DNA of 45,266 nucleotides from Verrucomicrobiales bacterium (GCA_029213265.1 JARGNG010000037.1:1-45266), one strand, 5' to 3'. Shown: positions 26,455-36,157, counted from the first letter of the stretch. Notes: generated from the sequence alone by a model not told the origin. Numbers and translations are program-made.

Positions 26455-29400
26455 ATGCGAGCCATACCGGCCATCCTCCTCGCATTCCTGTTTCAGACTT
26501 CTGTTTCTGCACAGGAGTCGGAATTGCCAACCCTCACGATCCAGGAGGAAGGGCAGGCCCGCCGCCTTGAGCTGATTTCGATCGACCTCTCCGTCGAAGC
26601 CCGCGGCGAGTTGGTGGAAATCGTCTACGAACTCGACTTTCACAATCATTCCACCCGCAACACGGAAGGAGAATTCTCCATCCAACTGCCGGAAGGAGCC
26701 ACCGTCTCCACCTATGCGCTTGAGGTGAAAGACGCGATGAGACCGGCCGTCTCGGTGGAAAAAGAAAAGGCGCTCCGTGCCTATGAGTCGATCAAACGCC
26801 GCGGTGTCGACCCGGGAATCGTGGAGCGACAAGAGGGAAACATCTACCGAACCCGGATTTTTCCGATCTTGGGGCATCAATCCAAGAGAGTCCGGATCGG
26901 CTACATTCGCAGACTTCCGCAGGACGGTCCTCTGCTCATTCCCTTGCGGCACGACAAGAAGGTGTCCTTTTCCCTGACTCTCAAGGGAGCGTCCCTCACC
27001 TCCCCTGTTCCGGGCCTGTCGAGGCCCCCAGACACAGAGGAGAAGCGAGACAGGGAATTCCTTTCGGCCATAGAATTCAAACCGGAAATCGATCTATCTG
27101 TGCAGTCAACTTCTCACGCAGGGAAGGAGCCGGTAGTCTCTGTGGCGCGGGCGCAAGACGGAACCCGGTACTTTGCGATGCAGGTGCGATCAACCGGAGA
27201 TCGGGTGGCCTCGGCACCCCGAACCTGGAAACGTCTCCGCTTGATCTGGGATGCCTCCCATTCCGGCCGATGGAGAGACATCGATCTCGAAATCGCCGCA
27301 CTGGCCGAATTTTTGAAAGAACTGGGTACGGTCGAGGTCGATCTGCAGATGCTGAAAATGACACTCTCCCCTTCGGAAACATTTATTGTGTCTGAAGGAT
27401 CCATTTCTGAATTGGAAAAGCGCCTCCGCCGGATGCGATACGACGGTGCCGCCGATTTTTCACAAATCGAACCCTCGCCAACCCCCACCCTGTTGTTCTC
27501 TGATGGCGTGGCGAGCTCGCCTGCCTGGATCCTCGATCACACCCGGCTTCAGGAAAACCTTCACGTCCTCGTTTCGACCGACACCGCAATCGATCCCTCT
27601 TTTTACCAGGCAGGTGCGCTTTCTCACCCGATCGGGAGGAAGAACTGGTTGAAGAGCTTCCGGGAATCCACGGCCTCCCGGCCCGTGAAGGGCATCCCCC
27701 GGTCTCATTGGGAAGAGGAAACGAAAGACGGAATGCTTCTCATCACAGGACACATCCCGCCCCACGTAACAAACGGGGTAGCGATCCATCTTGCCGGGGA
27801 GAAACCGATCCTCATTCCAAACGGAGACGCAGCGGAGGAGTGGAATTTTGTCCGAAGAATCCGCGCGCAGCAGCGCCTCGCCCTTCTCGAAGAGCGGGGC
27901 GACAGCGAAACCATCATCGAGTTCGCCAAAGCGGAGCGCCTCGCCAGCGATCATACCTCCCTGATCGTTCTCGAATTTTTCAACGACCACATCCGATTCC
28001 GGATTCCGCCCCCCGAGCCGGAACTTCTCGAAAAATACAGGAACGAGATCAAGAGGCGCTACGACTCCACGACCCGCTCTATCCAGCGCCGCTGGGAGAA
28101 CAAGGTGGCGCGACACCGGACCGACTTTCCCTGGGTCGATGAAGCGCTGAAATCGGAAGCAAAGACGGTATCGATCTGGATTCGATCCGCACGGGAGGTC
28201 TTTCCCGGCGATACGTGCAACGAAGCGGAACTGCAGCCCTACGAAAAATGGCTGAGCCACGCTCGTTCTGTGATGGACAAAAAGAAGGACCTCAAATCCA
28301 GGAAGCAATATGAAAACTGGATCCGGGAATTGGAAACGGAGAAGGAAAAGCTCAACGCAATTCGTGTCCTCCCCCCGCCACCCGCCAGCGACGCTCCCTT
28401 GCATGTCTCGGTTCGCGGATTTGTGAGGGACAAAGGGATCTATTCCCAAGAGGCCCCCTTTCATCTCGGCCATGCGATTCGCGAGGCCGGAGGCCCGAAT
28501 CACTATGGCTCGTTGGCCCGCGTCTTTGTCTACCGGGACGCCGCAAGAACCGGCTTCAACCTGGAGAGTTCCAAATACGAACCCGTTCCGCTGCAGTGGG
28601 GCGATATGATCGTCGTGGAGTCGGACAAACAAAAGCACAACCATTGGGGCGCAGCGGATCCTTTTTCCGATCCCTTTATGGACATGAGAGTGCAGGCACA
28701 GGGCGGAGCCGAAAAGCCCGCCGTGTTCGAGAAGTCCGGAGCGAAACGGGCCTCCTCCTCTTCCAACCCGGGGAATTTCCGGGATCCTTTCGGCGGAGAC
28801 GACAAGAAATCCGTGCTCACTGCGAATGCCGTATTTGCCGTCCCTCAGCCGCCCAAAGGAGTTGATGAATCCGTTCTCGAGGCTTTCGCGAGAGGCGGCC
28901 CGGCAGAAGGAGTGTATGAAATCTTACTGGAAGGTTCCTTTGGCAAAGATTCCGTCTCGATGGCGACAATCATCGAAGTCTCCCGCATTCTCTTCGACGC
29001 GGGAGAAAGGAACCTGGGCAAGCATTGCCTTTCCAACCTCCTCGAAATTCAGCCCAACCCCATCGAGGCCGTCCGTTCCTACGCGTATTGGCTGGTCGAA
29101 CTGGGGGAAACAGAAACGGCTCTCGCGGTTCTCCGGGAAATGACCGGGTTGGACCTCGACCCCGAGTCTCTCGCTCTCCTTTGGCAGGACATCTGTCGAC
29201 ACTCCGGCGAAGACGCTCGCTGGAACAACGCAGTCAAGTATGCCTTCCAGACCAACTATCGCGAAAGCATTGCCACCGTTCTGATGACGGATCAGAATGG
29301 CCGGATGGGCACCGAAGAAGCATTTGGTGCCGACGAAAAACTCCCCTCTGACATTCGGATTGTGATCACCTCCATCGGAGACGGCGTCACCCCGCGCCTC

Positions 29401-29676
29401 GTCGAGCCCGAACGAACCAATGCAGTCTCAGACTCGGGGCTCATCTACACCTACGGAAACCGGCTCAGCGAGTTTCTCATCAAACGCGCCTGGCCCGGCG
29501 AATATCGAGTGTCCGGTTTGCGTTGGACTCAATACAGCGAGCCCGTCACCCTCCACGTCCAGTTCTACACGAACTGGGCGAGAGAAGGGCAATCGATGAT
29601 TTCGAAAACCCTCCTCTTCGAGGGCAGAGATTTCGACCTCGGGACGATTGAGTTCTCCTGGGGAGAAGAGGAGTGA
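26455..29676 (+). CDS. Large secreted VIT-domain protein with VWA-like, SLBB-like and DUF2135-like regions
   Basis: A 1073-residue protein with a signal peptide (about residues 1-17). Residues about 25-165 form a VIT domain, as in inter-alpha-trypsin inhibitor heavy chains: YELDFHNHSTRNTEGEFSIQ and the AYESIKRRGVDPGIVE segment. A region with DASHS follows (about 264-268), a possible MIDAS of a diverged VWA domain. A coiled, Lys/Glu-rich part lies at about 510-640. Residues about 645-725 (VSVRGFVRDKGIYS onward) resemble an SLBB beta-grasp. Helical, TPR-like repeats lie near 800-930, and the last 110 residues resemble the DUF2135/YfaP fold found at the end of other VIT/VWA proteins. It closes the MoxR operon, 12 nt after the secretin-like gene. 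Function is unknown; an envelope-surface role is inferred. Confidence 0.75.
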   Translation: MRAIPAILLAFLFQTSVSAQESELPTLTIQEEGQARRLELISIDLSVEARGELVEIVYELDFHNHSTRNTEGEFSIQLPEGATVSTYALEVKDAMRPAVSVEKEKALRAYESIKRRGVDPGIVERQEGNIYRTRIFPILGHQSKRVRIGYIRRLPQDGPLLIPLRHDKKVSFSLTLKGASLTSPVPGLSRPPDTEEKRDREFLSAIEFKPEIDLSVQSTSHAGKEPVVSVARAQDGTRYFAMQVRSTGDRVASAPRTWKRLRLIWDASHSGRWRDIDLEIAALAEFLKELGTVEVDLQMLKMTLSPSETFIVSEGSISELEKRLRRMRYDGAADFSQIEPSPTPTLLFSDGVASSPAWILDHTRLQENLHVLVSTDTAIDPSFYQAGALSHPIGRKNWLKSFRESTASRPVKGIPRSHWEEETKDGMLLITGHIPPHVTNGVAIHLAGEKPILIPNGDAAEEWNFVRRIRAQQRLALLEERGDSETIIEFAKAERLASDHTSLIVLEFFNDHIRFRIPPPEPELLEKYRNEIKRRYDSTTRSIQRRWENKVARHRTDFPWVDEALKSEAKTVSIWIRSAREVFPGDTCNEAELQPYEKWLSHARSVMDKKKDLKSRKQYENWIRELETEKEKLNAIRVLPPPPASDAPLHVSVRGFVRDKGIYSQEAPFHLGHAIREAGGPNHYGSLARVFVYRDAARTGFNLESSKYEPVPLQWGDMIVVESDKQKHNHWGAADPFSDPFMDMRVQAQGGAEKPAVFEKSGAKRASSSSNPGNFRDPFGGDDKKSVLTANAVFAVPQPPKGVDESVLEAFARGGPAEGVYEILLEGSFGKDSVSMATIIEVSRILFDAGERNLGKHCLSNLLEIQPNPIEAVRSYAYWLVELGETETALAVLREMTGLDLDPESLALLWQDICRHSGEDARWNNAVKYAFQTNYRESIATVLMTDQNGRMGTEEAFGADEKLPSDIRIVITSIGDGVTPRLVEPERTNAVSDSGLIYTYGNRLSEFLIKRAWPGEYRVSGLRWTQYSEPVTLHVQFYTNWAREGQSMISKTLLFEGRDFDLGTIEFSWGEEE

Positions 29677-29683
29677 GAAAGCC

Positions 29684-30352
29684 TTACCGCTCCGTCACTT
29701 TCAGATTCCGGAAGCGATAGATCGCGCCCTTCTCGCCATGATGCTGGATTCCGAGGTGCCCCTTCGCATCCGTATCGTCGGTGTATTCGGTGGTCACGAC
29801 GCCGTTGACCTCAATCTTGATCGAATTTCCTTTGCAGGTGATCTTGTAGTGATTCCAGCCATTGCGCTTCAACGCATCGCGAACTTCGGGCTTCGCAAAG
29901 TGAGCCTTGGACTCCTCCTCGTGAGCGAGAGCCGCCTCGACCTTGGTGCGTCCCTTCTGGCTCGGCCAGAGCCATCCGTTGCGACCTTCATCATAGAGAC
30001 CACCGGACCAGCGACGATCAGATCCGTCGCACTCGGCCTGGTAGCCGAAAACCTTGTTCGGCTCGACGTGGCAGCGAAACATGAAGCCGGAGTTTGCCTT
30101 TCCCTCAGGCAGATGCACTTCGCCTTCAAAAACGAAATCGGAGTATTGCTTTTCCGTCACCAGGAAAAACTTCTTCTCCGCGGAGAGATGGATCTCACCA
30201 TCGACCACCTCCACTTTCCCCCACTCGTAGGGATTCTTCCATCCGGCGGTATCTTTCCCGTTGAACAAGGGAGCCGACTTGGCGTCGTCGGCGGAAACAG
30301 AGATCGCAGCAAGAAGCAAAGGGGCGAGGTAGGCCAGGGGGTGAATTTTCAT
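29684..30352 (-). CDS. Secreted DUF1080 (3-keto-disaccharide hydrolase-type) protein
   Basis: A protein of about 222 residues with a signal peptide (about residues 1-21). The start is set to the ATG at 30352, where the signal peptide begins. The segments LFNGKDTAGWKN near the N-terminus and GFMFRCHVEPNKVFGYQAE, followed by GLYDEGRNGW and a final GIQHHGEKGAIYRFRNLKV, are hallmarks of the DUF1080/3-keto-disaccharide hydrolase concanavalin-like domain, very abundant in Planctomycetes and Verrucomicrobia and acting on sugars. It follows selB on the same strand with an 80-nt gap and is convergent with the VIT gene (7 nt). A link with selenium metabolism is not suggested by the sequence. Confidence 0.9.
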   Translation of the reverse strand: MKIHPLAYLAPLLLAAISVSADDAKSAPLFNGKDTAGWKNPYEWGKVEVVDGEIHLSAEKKFFLVTEKQYSDFVFEGEVHLPEGKANSGFMFRCHVEPNKVFGYQAECDGSDRRWSGGLYDEGRNGWLWPSQKGRTKVEAALAHEEESKAHFAKPEVRDALKRNGWNHYKITCKGNSIKIEVNGVVTTEYTDDTDAKGHLGIQHHGEKGAIYRFRNLKVTER

Positions 30353-30432
30353 GGCAGGAGAATGCAGGCATCCGGATGATCGATCAAGAGGGAAATCAGC
30401 CCGATAGAGCCCTCTTTCCGGCCCGGATTTCC

Positions 30433-32379
30433 TCATTCTTTCAAATGCCGGTCATCCCCTTCCCTCACCGTGATCCCCTCCTCATCCAATTGCTCTAACA
30501 AAGGCATGAGAATACGACGCACGGTTCCGGTATGCTGCCGGAGATCACTGGCGGTTCCTTTTCCGCGCTCTCGCAGATAGTCGGAAATCTCGCCCACAAG
30601 CCGATCATAGCCGGCCCGGGAAATCACGGTTTTTGGATCGAGTGCGATCACTTCACCGGTATGCTCAAGAAACCGAAGTGCCTTTTCTTCGTCCGCATTC
30701 GTCGCCGTTTCCCCCTTGTTCGGCGGCGAAACCAAATCCGAAGCAAGGCGTTTTCGAACCATTTCCCCGGCCCGCACCAATTCCGGCGGCAACTGTGGAA
30801 TGTGGTCCTGGTGACGAATATTCGGTCCCGCTTTTGCAAAATCGCCGGCAAGCAGTCCCTCAAGCACCATATCGAAAAACTTCGGCGCGGGCAGCTCGGG
30901 CTCCATCATGGTTCGCAAATCACGCAGAGGCAGACCCAGTTGCTCGGGATGCGCATCGTGGACCTCGCGGATCTTGTCCGCTGCGAGGCGGGTAATCCCC
31001 TTCCACCACTTCCCCTCAAAGACCCAGTCTCCATTTTGCTCAAACAGGCCGTCCGCGACGGCCCCTTCCGCTTCGGCGCGAATCTCCTCTTCACTGAAGG
31101 AGGATTTGGCGAGCAGATGGGGAAGAAAGAAAACCCGGTCCCGTTTCATCTGGGAGCGAACGAGCACCCCGAGGTCGCGGGGAGCCTCACTCCGGGCTTC
31201 GAGGAATTCGGCCTGAAACGGCTTGCGAAAGGCACGGCGGTTCGCTTCCGGATCGAGAACGATTCCCCCCGCCAAAGTCAGTCCGAGCGAAGCATCCCGC
31301 AAAACAAAGCCGTCTCCGACAAATACATAGACCGGCTCCTGGAAACGGAGCTCCGCCGCCACGGTTTCCCCCGGAGAAAGCGAACGCTGGCCCAGAAAGT
31401 GAATGCGTGCGGCCACACCGGAACTCCCGTGGTGAAACATCACCTCACGTCCCGTCTTGAGAGCCCGCTTCGACTGTCTCATCCCGCGGATCTCCCGCCC
31501 GGACTTGGAAACGAGAACGTCAATGACACTGACCGCTTCCCCGAGCCCTTTCCGAACGAGAACATCGCCCCGGCCAATTCCTTCGCGGGCCACTCCCCGG
31601 CTTTCACGAAGACTGATTCCGGAAAGGTTCAAGGCAGTTCGGGTCCCCGGAGGAACGACCTCGGCCGCAGCACCATGAGACTGCGCCGTTCGCACGTGAG
31701 CCTCCACCCCTCCGGGTTGAACGACGAGATCGTCTCCTACATGAATTTGTCCTTCGGTTAGAGTTCCCGTCACCACCGTGCCGACACCCTTTAGGGAAAA
31801 AGCACGATCCACCGGAAGGCGCGGTTTTCCGCAGTCCCGAACCGGATCGGACTCCGTCAGGATTCGGGAAACGGTATCCCGAAGATCATCGATCCCGTCT
31901 CCTGTATGGGAAGAAACCGGCACCACCGGGATGTCACTCCAGATTCCTCCTTCGAGGTTCTCTTTTACGTCTTCCAGAACCAGTTCCAGATCATCGACCA
32001 GGTCGGTCTTCGTCAAAGCGACAACGGCCTGCTTCACGCCGAGATAGGTCAGGATCTGGTAGTGCTCTTCCGTTTGCGGCATCCAGCCGTCGTCCGCAGC
32101 GACAATGAAGAGAGCCAAATCGATCGCCCCGACTCCCGCGACCATGTTTTTTACAAAATCCGAGTGCCCGGGAACGTCGATGACGCCAAGCGCCAGTTCA
32201 TCGCCTGAATCGTCAGCTGCCGGGAGCGAAAGCTGGGCGAATCCCAACTCGATCGTCATTCCCCGCTCCTTCTCCTCCGGCAGGCGATCCGGGTCGGTCC
32301 CCGTAAGCGCCTCGATCAACGAGCTTTTACCGTGGTCGATGTGACCTGCAGTTCCGATGATGAAATGACGCTGTGACAT
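30433..32379 (-). CDS. selB: Selenocysteine-specific elongation factor SelB
   Basis: A 648-residue translational GTPase that carries Sec-tRNA to the ribosome at UGA codons marked by a SECIS hairpin. G1 is GHIDHGKS (12-19), G3 is DVPGH (68-72) and G4 is TKTD (123-126). EF-Tu-like domains II and III follow ([18 protein letters not shown] is typical of SelB domain II). The C-terminal half (about 380-648) is built of winged-helix repeats that bind SECIS RNA, as in E. coli SelB of about 614 residues. It is the last selenium gene of the minus-strand run, 35 nt downstream of the transporter permease, which supports a shared transcript with selD, selA and the transporter. Confidence 0.96.
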   Translation of the reverse strand: MSQRHFIIGTAGHIDHGKSSLIEALTGTDPDRLPEEKERGMTIELGFAQLSLPAADDSGDELALGVIDVPGHSDFVKNMVAGVGAIDLALFIVAADDGWMPQTEEHYQILTYLGVKQAVVALTKTDLVDDLELVLEDVKENLEGGIWSDIPVVPVSSHTGDGIDDLRDTVSRILTESDPVRDCGKPRLPVDRAFSLKGVGTVVTGTLTEGQIHVGDDLVVQPGGVEAHVRTAQSHGAAAEVVPPGTRTALNLSGISLRESRGVAREGIGRGDVLVRKGLGEAVSVIDVLVSKSGREIRGMRQSKRALKTGREVMFHHGSSGVAARIHFLGQRSLSPGETVAAELRFQEPVYVFVGDGFVLRDASLGLTLAGGIVLDPEANRRAFRKPFQAEFLEARSEAPRDLGVLVRSQMKRDRVFFLPHLLAKSSFSEEEIRAEAEGAVADGLFEQNGDWVFEGKWWKGITRLAADKIREVHDAHPEQLGLPLRDLRTMMEPELPAPKFFDMVLEGLLAGDFAKAGPNIRHQDHIPQLPPELVRAGEMVRKRLASDLVSPPNKGETATNADEEKALRFLEHTGEVIALDPKTVISRAGYDRLVGEISDYLRERGKGTASDLRQHTGTVRRILMPLLEQLDEEGITVREGDDRHLKE

Positions 32380-32414
32380 AGTAATTCAGAAGGAATCCTT
32401 CGACTTCACGGACT

Positions 32415-33332
32415 CTAGCGAAGCTTTCTCCGCAGGAAAGTGGAGAATAAGTCCCCCACCAAAATGACGGAGGCTCCCAGGAGAATATAAAAGAGCATCT
32501 GATCCCAGAAAAAGCCTTTCGCCAGCGCAATCAGTTTCCCAAGGGTGAGCAGGCCTAACATCCCCAGAACGGTGGCGTCCTTCACGCAGGTTTCCCAGCG
32601 GTAGAAGAAATAGATCAGGAAGCGGTTGAAGCTCATCGGGAACAGGGTTCCGGCAAAAGCCCCGAGGCGCCCCTGCCCGGATCCGATGGCCTGCTGCGGG
32701 GCGTCGGGTTCCGCGTTTTCCACCACCTCGCCCCAGAGTCGGCCGAGAATCCCGAGATTGTGAATCGCCAGGGCCAGCACGAGCGGCCAGACCTGCAGTC
32801 CGAGAAGAGAGAGAAGGAGAAAGGCGATCAGGTATTCCGGAATCGAACGGGCGATGACAAAACCAAAGCGAACCACCGGACCAAGGGCCCGATACAGCAT
32901 TCGCATCGCTTTCGATTCCTTTCCCGACCAGACCTCAAAAGGATGGAGACGGGACAGCTGACGACTCGCCAGCGGAAGCAGCGGAGTCACCAATACAGCC
33001 GAAAGGATGATCGCCGCTGTTGCGATCCCGAAGGTGGTCATCAGCGCCACAAATCCCTCGTCGACGATCAACTCCCAGGCCCAGGGAAACGCATCGCTCC
33101 AGTTTCCGGACTTGCGAACCGGCGAAGGAACCAGCTCGCCCAGGAAGTTTTGAAAATTGGTCCAGCGGCGCTCTGCCGAAAGGCGGCCCATGAGCGGCCC
33201 GCTCCCAAGCCACGCCCAGGCAATCCCGGAGAAAACAAGAAGGCTGCTGATTCGAAGAAACCAGTTGCCGCCACCGGTTTTGCGCAGCGCGTCGATGCGA
33301 TCGCTCCGATTGTCCTGGACCGCAGCACTCAT
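32415..33332 (-). CDS. PhnE-type ABC transporter permease (second), selenium island
   Basis: A 305-residue inner-membrane permease of the phosphonate (PhnE) class with about six hydrophobic segments. The signature region reads AIHNLGILGRLWGEVVENAE, matching the cytoplasmic EAA loop contacting the ATPase. The start is placed at ATG 33332, which overlaps the stop of the first permease gene by 4 nt (ATGA); an ATG 9 nt upstream is also in frame. Two different permeases, an ATPase and a PhnD-like lipoprotein form the set. Because the genes are bracketed by selA and selB, a selenium oxyanion or related compound is the likely cargo, rather than a phosphonate. This is inference from context. Confidence 0.88.
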   Translation of the reverse strand: MSAAVQDNRSDRIDALRKTGGGNWFLRISSLLVFSGIAWAWLGSGPLMGRLSAERRWTNFQNFLGELVPSPVRKSGNWSDAFPWAWELIVDEGFVALMTTFGIATAAIILSAVLVTPLLPLASRQLSRLHPFEVWSGKESKAMRMLYRALGPVVRFGFVIARSIPEYLIAFLLLSLLGLQVWPLVLALAIHNLGILGRLWGEVVENAEPDAPQQAIGSGQGRLGAFAGTLFPMSFNRFLIYFFYRWETCVKDATVLGMLGLLTLGKLIALAKGFFWDQMLFYILLGASVILVGDLFSTFLRRKLR

Positions 33333-34201
33333 GCCTGGCACCCCCCTCCCGTGGCCTGGAGCCGCTTGCGAATTCCCGCCCCCCAGAAATCGACGAGAAT
33401 GATCAAACCAAGGAGCAGATAAAGATAGGTCCAGACCTCCCGGTAGTAGAACTCCTCATGCGAGAGCTGAATGTAGAGACCGATCGTTTCGATCCCGACA
33501 AACCCGAGAACCGCCGAAGATCGCAAGGCGCATTCAAATCGATAGAAGCTGTAGGTGATCAGGTTGGGAAGAGCTGCCGGAAAAATCCCGACAAGAAAGG
33601 TCTGGAGCGGCCCGTGACCGATCGCCTTGAGGGACTGAGAGGCATCGCGGGTTTCTTCATCGATGAGCTCGGAAAACACCTTTCCGAGGGTTCCGGAAAA
33701 AGGCAGTGCGAGGGCGATCATTCCCGCGAGGGGTGACATCCCGATCGCAGATAAGATCAGCAGGGCCCATATCAATTCGTGGATCGAGCGCAGAAAGCTC
33801 ATCACGAACCGGCTCGTTCCATAGACCGTTTGGAGAAAGAATCTCAACTTCTTTCCGCATGGCTCCGGCCACCAGGCCGAGGAACCGAGAAAGCCCATCA
33901 CAAGGGCAGCGGGCACTGCCAGACTCATCGCTCCGAAGGCAAACTTCAGAGTGAGAAAGACGCCCTTCAATCCTTTCCACCAGATCGGATCCGCGTCATC
34001 CGGAACATTTTCATCTTCGTAGTCGAACGCCGGATCCAATGCCGCCGCGAAAAAATTCCCGGTGCGCTCCCAGTGGGTCGCATCGGGAGGAATCAACCCC
34101 GCCGGCGAAAGTCCGAGCGACCACGCGCAAACCAGGAAAACCAGCCCGATGCCGAGAACAACCCAGCGACGGCGACCATAGCGCTGGGAATCATGGGTCA
34201 T
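33329..34201 (-). CDS. PhnE-type ABC transporter permease (first), selenium island
   Basis: A 290-residue permease of the PhnE class. It has an N-terminal helix (about 12-30), further transmembrane segments, and an EAA-like loop in ALPFSGTLGKVFSELIDEE, followed by GHGPLQTFLVGIFPAALPN, a typical PhnE motif. The stop overlaps the start of the second permease by 4 nt. It lies about 117 nt downstream of the ATPase gene, a gap in which I see no gene or convincing terminator. It presumably pairs with the second permease to form a heterodimeric channel. Confidence 0.9.
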   Translation of the reverse strand: MTHDSQRYGRRRWVVLGIGLVFLVCAWSLGLSPAGLIPPDATHWERTGNFFAAALDPAFDYEDENVPDDADPIWWKGLKGVFLTLKFAFGAMSLAVPAALVMGFLGSSAWWPEPCGKKLRFFLQTVYGTSRFVMSFLRSIHELIWALLILSAIGMSPLAGMIALALPFSGTLGKVFSELIDEETRDASQSLKAIGHGPLQTFLVGIFPAALPNLITYSFYRFECALRSSAVLGFVGIETIGLYIQLSHEEFYYREVWTYLYLLLGLIILVDFWGAGIRKRLQATGGGCQA

Positions 34202-34318
34202 GGGGTGGAGGTGGTTGCTACGGGGAAAAACTTACGTTTTCCTCTACCAGCTTCCTCGCTCTGTAGCGGAAAACGGAAGTTTTTCGTTCGTTTCATCTGC
34301 CAAAACCCGTTCATTCCC

Positions 34319-35092
34319 TCACGCATCGGTCATCATCTCCTCATCGCTCAGTTGATACAGTCGGGCCAGATCCGCTTCGTCGAGATCGGCAGGGGCGCCA
34401 TCGAGAACGACTTCGCCATTTCTCATGCCGATCAATCGGGGGAAAAACTCCTTCGCGAGTTCGATGTGGTGCAGGCTCACACAAAGGGTGAATCCATGCT
34501 CTCTCGACAGATCGGTCAGCAACTGCACGGTGTCTTTGGCCCTGGCAGGATCGACCGCGGAAACCGGCTCATCGGCGAGAATGGCTTCCGGTTCCTGGAA
34601 TAGGGCCCGGGCTATCGCCACTCTCTGCTGCTGACCTCCGGACAAAGTCGAAGTGCGGGCGAAGAGCTTCTCCTCAATCCCGACTCGTTCCAGAATTTTG
34701 TGAATCGCTTCGACATCGCTCTTACGCGGAATCAACAAATCACGAATCGAACGAAGTGTTCCGCGTTCTCCACCCTTTCCCAGGATCACATTCTGCAATA
34801 CGGAAAGGTTCGGGACGAGACCGAGATGCTGCGGGATCGTCGCAATGCGGGTCCGTAATCTTCGCAACTCCCCTGCCCCCAACCCGGATACGCTCTGGCC
34901 GAAAACGGTGACGGTTCCCTCGTCCGCCGCCAGCATCGTATTCAAGAGTCGAATCACAGTCGTCTTTCCACTCCCACTGGGACCGATGAAAGCGACTTGT
35001 GAACCCTGTTCAATGCTTGCGTCAACCCTCTTGACTGCCGCCAGATCGCCGAAGCGACGTGTCACTGACTCCAGTTGGAAAGCGGCAGGCAT
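34319..35092 (-). CDS. PhnC-type ABC transporter ATP-binding protein, selenium island
   Basis: A 257-residue ABC ATPase. Walker A is GPSGSGKTT (37-45), the ABC signature is LSGGQQQRVAIARAL, and Walker B is AILADEPVSAVDP, followed by the switch His in SLHHIEL. The sequence is PhnC-like in layout. It energises import through the two PhnE-type permeases encoded downstream. A strong terminator-like hairpin separates it from the lipoprotein gene upstream, which would make the ATPase less abundant than the binding protein, a common arrangement in ABC importers. Confidence 0.93.
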   Translation of the reverse strand: MPAAFQLESVTRRFGDLAAVKRVDASIEQGSQVAFIGPSGSGKTTVIRLLNTMLAADEGTVTVFGQSVSGLGAGELRRLRTRIATIPQHLGLVPNLSVLQNVILGKGGERGTLRSIRDLLIPRKSDVEAIHKILERVGIEEKLFARTSTLSGGQQQRVAIARALFQEPEAILADEPVSAVDPARAKDTVQLLTDLSREHGFTLCVSLHHIELAKEFFPRLIGMRNGEVVLDGAPADLDEADLARLYQLSDEEMMTDA

Positions 35093-35103
35093 GAGAGTTG
35101 GGG

Positions 35104-35140
35104 AAAAGAAAAAGGGGCGGAAGTTCGTTCTCCCGCCCCT
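35104..35140 (-). terminator. Terminator-like hairpin between binding-protein and ATPase genes
   Basis: Read on the minus strand, AGGGGCGG (35140-35133) pairs perfectly with CCGCCCCT (35120-35113), with a 12-nt loop, and is followed by a U-rich run (TTTTTCTTTT). This has the form of a Rho-independent terminator. It lies in the 69-nt gap after the lipoprotein gene and is probably partial, since the genes downstream lack an obvious promoter of their own. Confidence 0.75.
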
Positions 35141-35161
35141 CTTCGAAATCTTATGGGCGAC

Positions 35162-36094
35162 CTATTCTTCGATCAGGCCCATTTTGACAGCGGTCGATTT
35201 AATTCCGTCGAAATCTTCATTTTTCGCCGAAATAATCGATTCGCGGTTGATAGCTTTCAAAGCATCCGAGCCGGCCGGAGCTTCCATCAGAGCGGTCTGC
35301 ACCTTCTGGGCAAAGCCTGCACCGAAAGCCTTCTCCGCATCCGGGTGGATCGTGAAGTTGTAGTCGGCATAAAAGGGAGTCGTCCAGATCTTTACCGTGT
35401 TCTCCGCAATCTTGGGATCGCTTTCCACAAGGGAATCATAGGTCTTGTAGTTCAGCGCTCCGGTCTGGTAGGTGCCGTCAGCCACTGCATTTGCCGTCGC
35501 GACGTGACCACCGCTCATTTGAAAAGCGGGCTTTTGAGCAAACCACTCATCAGGATGAACTCCGCCGTTGTTCTCCATAATGAAGAAAGTCGGCATGAGG
35601 CGACCCGAAGTCGAACCGGGTGATCCGAAGGTGAAGGTCATATCTTTGATCGCGGCGGGGAATTCCTCGGAAGGTTTCAGACCGGTCGACTTGTTCGCAA
35701 TGAAGTAGGACTTGTACTGGGGGTCCGCCTTGCCCTGGGCAATTGCCTGGGAACCGGGAACGGCCATGCGGGCCTGAACTCCTGACAAGCCGCCAAACCA
35801 AACGAGATGAACCTCGCCGTTTTTGAACTTCGTGACCGCGTCCGGATAGTCTTTCGAAAAGACGAACTCCGTTTTCGTGCCGAGCTTGGAAGTGAGATAA
35901 TCAGCCAGCTTATCGAATTTCGCTTTTTGATCAGTGATCTTCTCATCCGGAATAGCGGAGAGATAGAAGGTCGCGGACGGAGCGTCCGGAGTCGTTTCAG
36001 TATTGTCAGCCGTGGACGGATCACCACCACAGCCAACGAGGGCCAGAGTAGTTACCGCTGCCAGACCGACGCGGAAAAGGTGTCTTTTCAACAT
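35162..36094 (-). CDS. PhnD-family substrate-binding lipoprotein, putative selenium-oxyanion ABC importer
   Basis: A 310-residue binding protein. The signal peptide ends in the lipobox LVGC, with Cys22 as the lipid-anchored first residue. The body has the PhnD fold: LSAIPDEKITDQ at the first strand, then HLVWFGGLSGVQARM, and FGSPGSTSGRLMP in the ligand loop, where Ser/Thr residues would bind an oxyanion. Classical PhnD binds phosphonates, but here no C-P lyase gene is present. The gene lies between selA and an ATPase-permease set that ends in selB. From memory, a PhnD subclade found beside selD has been annotated as a putative selenate-binding protein, and this fits. The ligand (selenate, selenite or an organic selenium compound) is unproven. 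Confidence 0.85.
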   Translation of the reverse strand: MLKRHLFRVGLAAVTTLALVGCGGDPSTADNTETTPDAPSATFYLSAIPDEKITDQKAKFDKLADYLTSKLGTKTEFVFSKDYPDAVTKFKNGEVHLVWFGGLSGVQARMAVPGSQAIAQGKADPQYKSYFIANKSTGLKPSEEFPAAIKDMTFTFGSPGSTSGRLMPTFFIMENNGGVHPDEWFAQKPAFQMSGGHVATANAVADGTYQTGALNYKTYDSLVESDPKIAENTVKIWTTPFYADYNFTIHPDAEKAFGAGFAQKVQTALMEAPAGSDALKAINRESIISAKNEDFDGIKSTAVKMGLIEE

Positions 36095-36157
36095 CGTAGG
36101 TAGGTTTGGTTTATATGGGATTCTCTGATCATTTTCGATCTGCGAAATGCCTGAGGT

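Noticed and set aside
27460..28644. 394-residue antisense reading frame opposite the VIT gene
   Set aside because: The sense strand encodes a continuous multi-domain protein with a signal peptide; the antisense frame is a shadow.
32415..36094. Phosphonate uptake and C-P lyase operon
   Set aside because: Only transporter-type genes are present; no phnG-phnM or phosphonatase genes occur, and the flanking genes are selA and selB.
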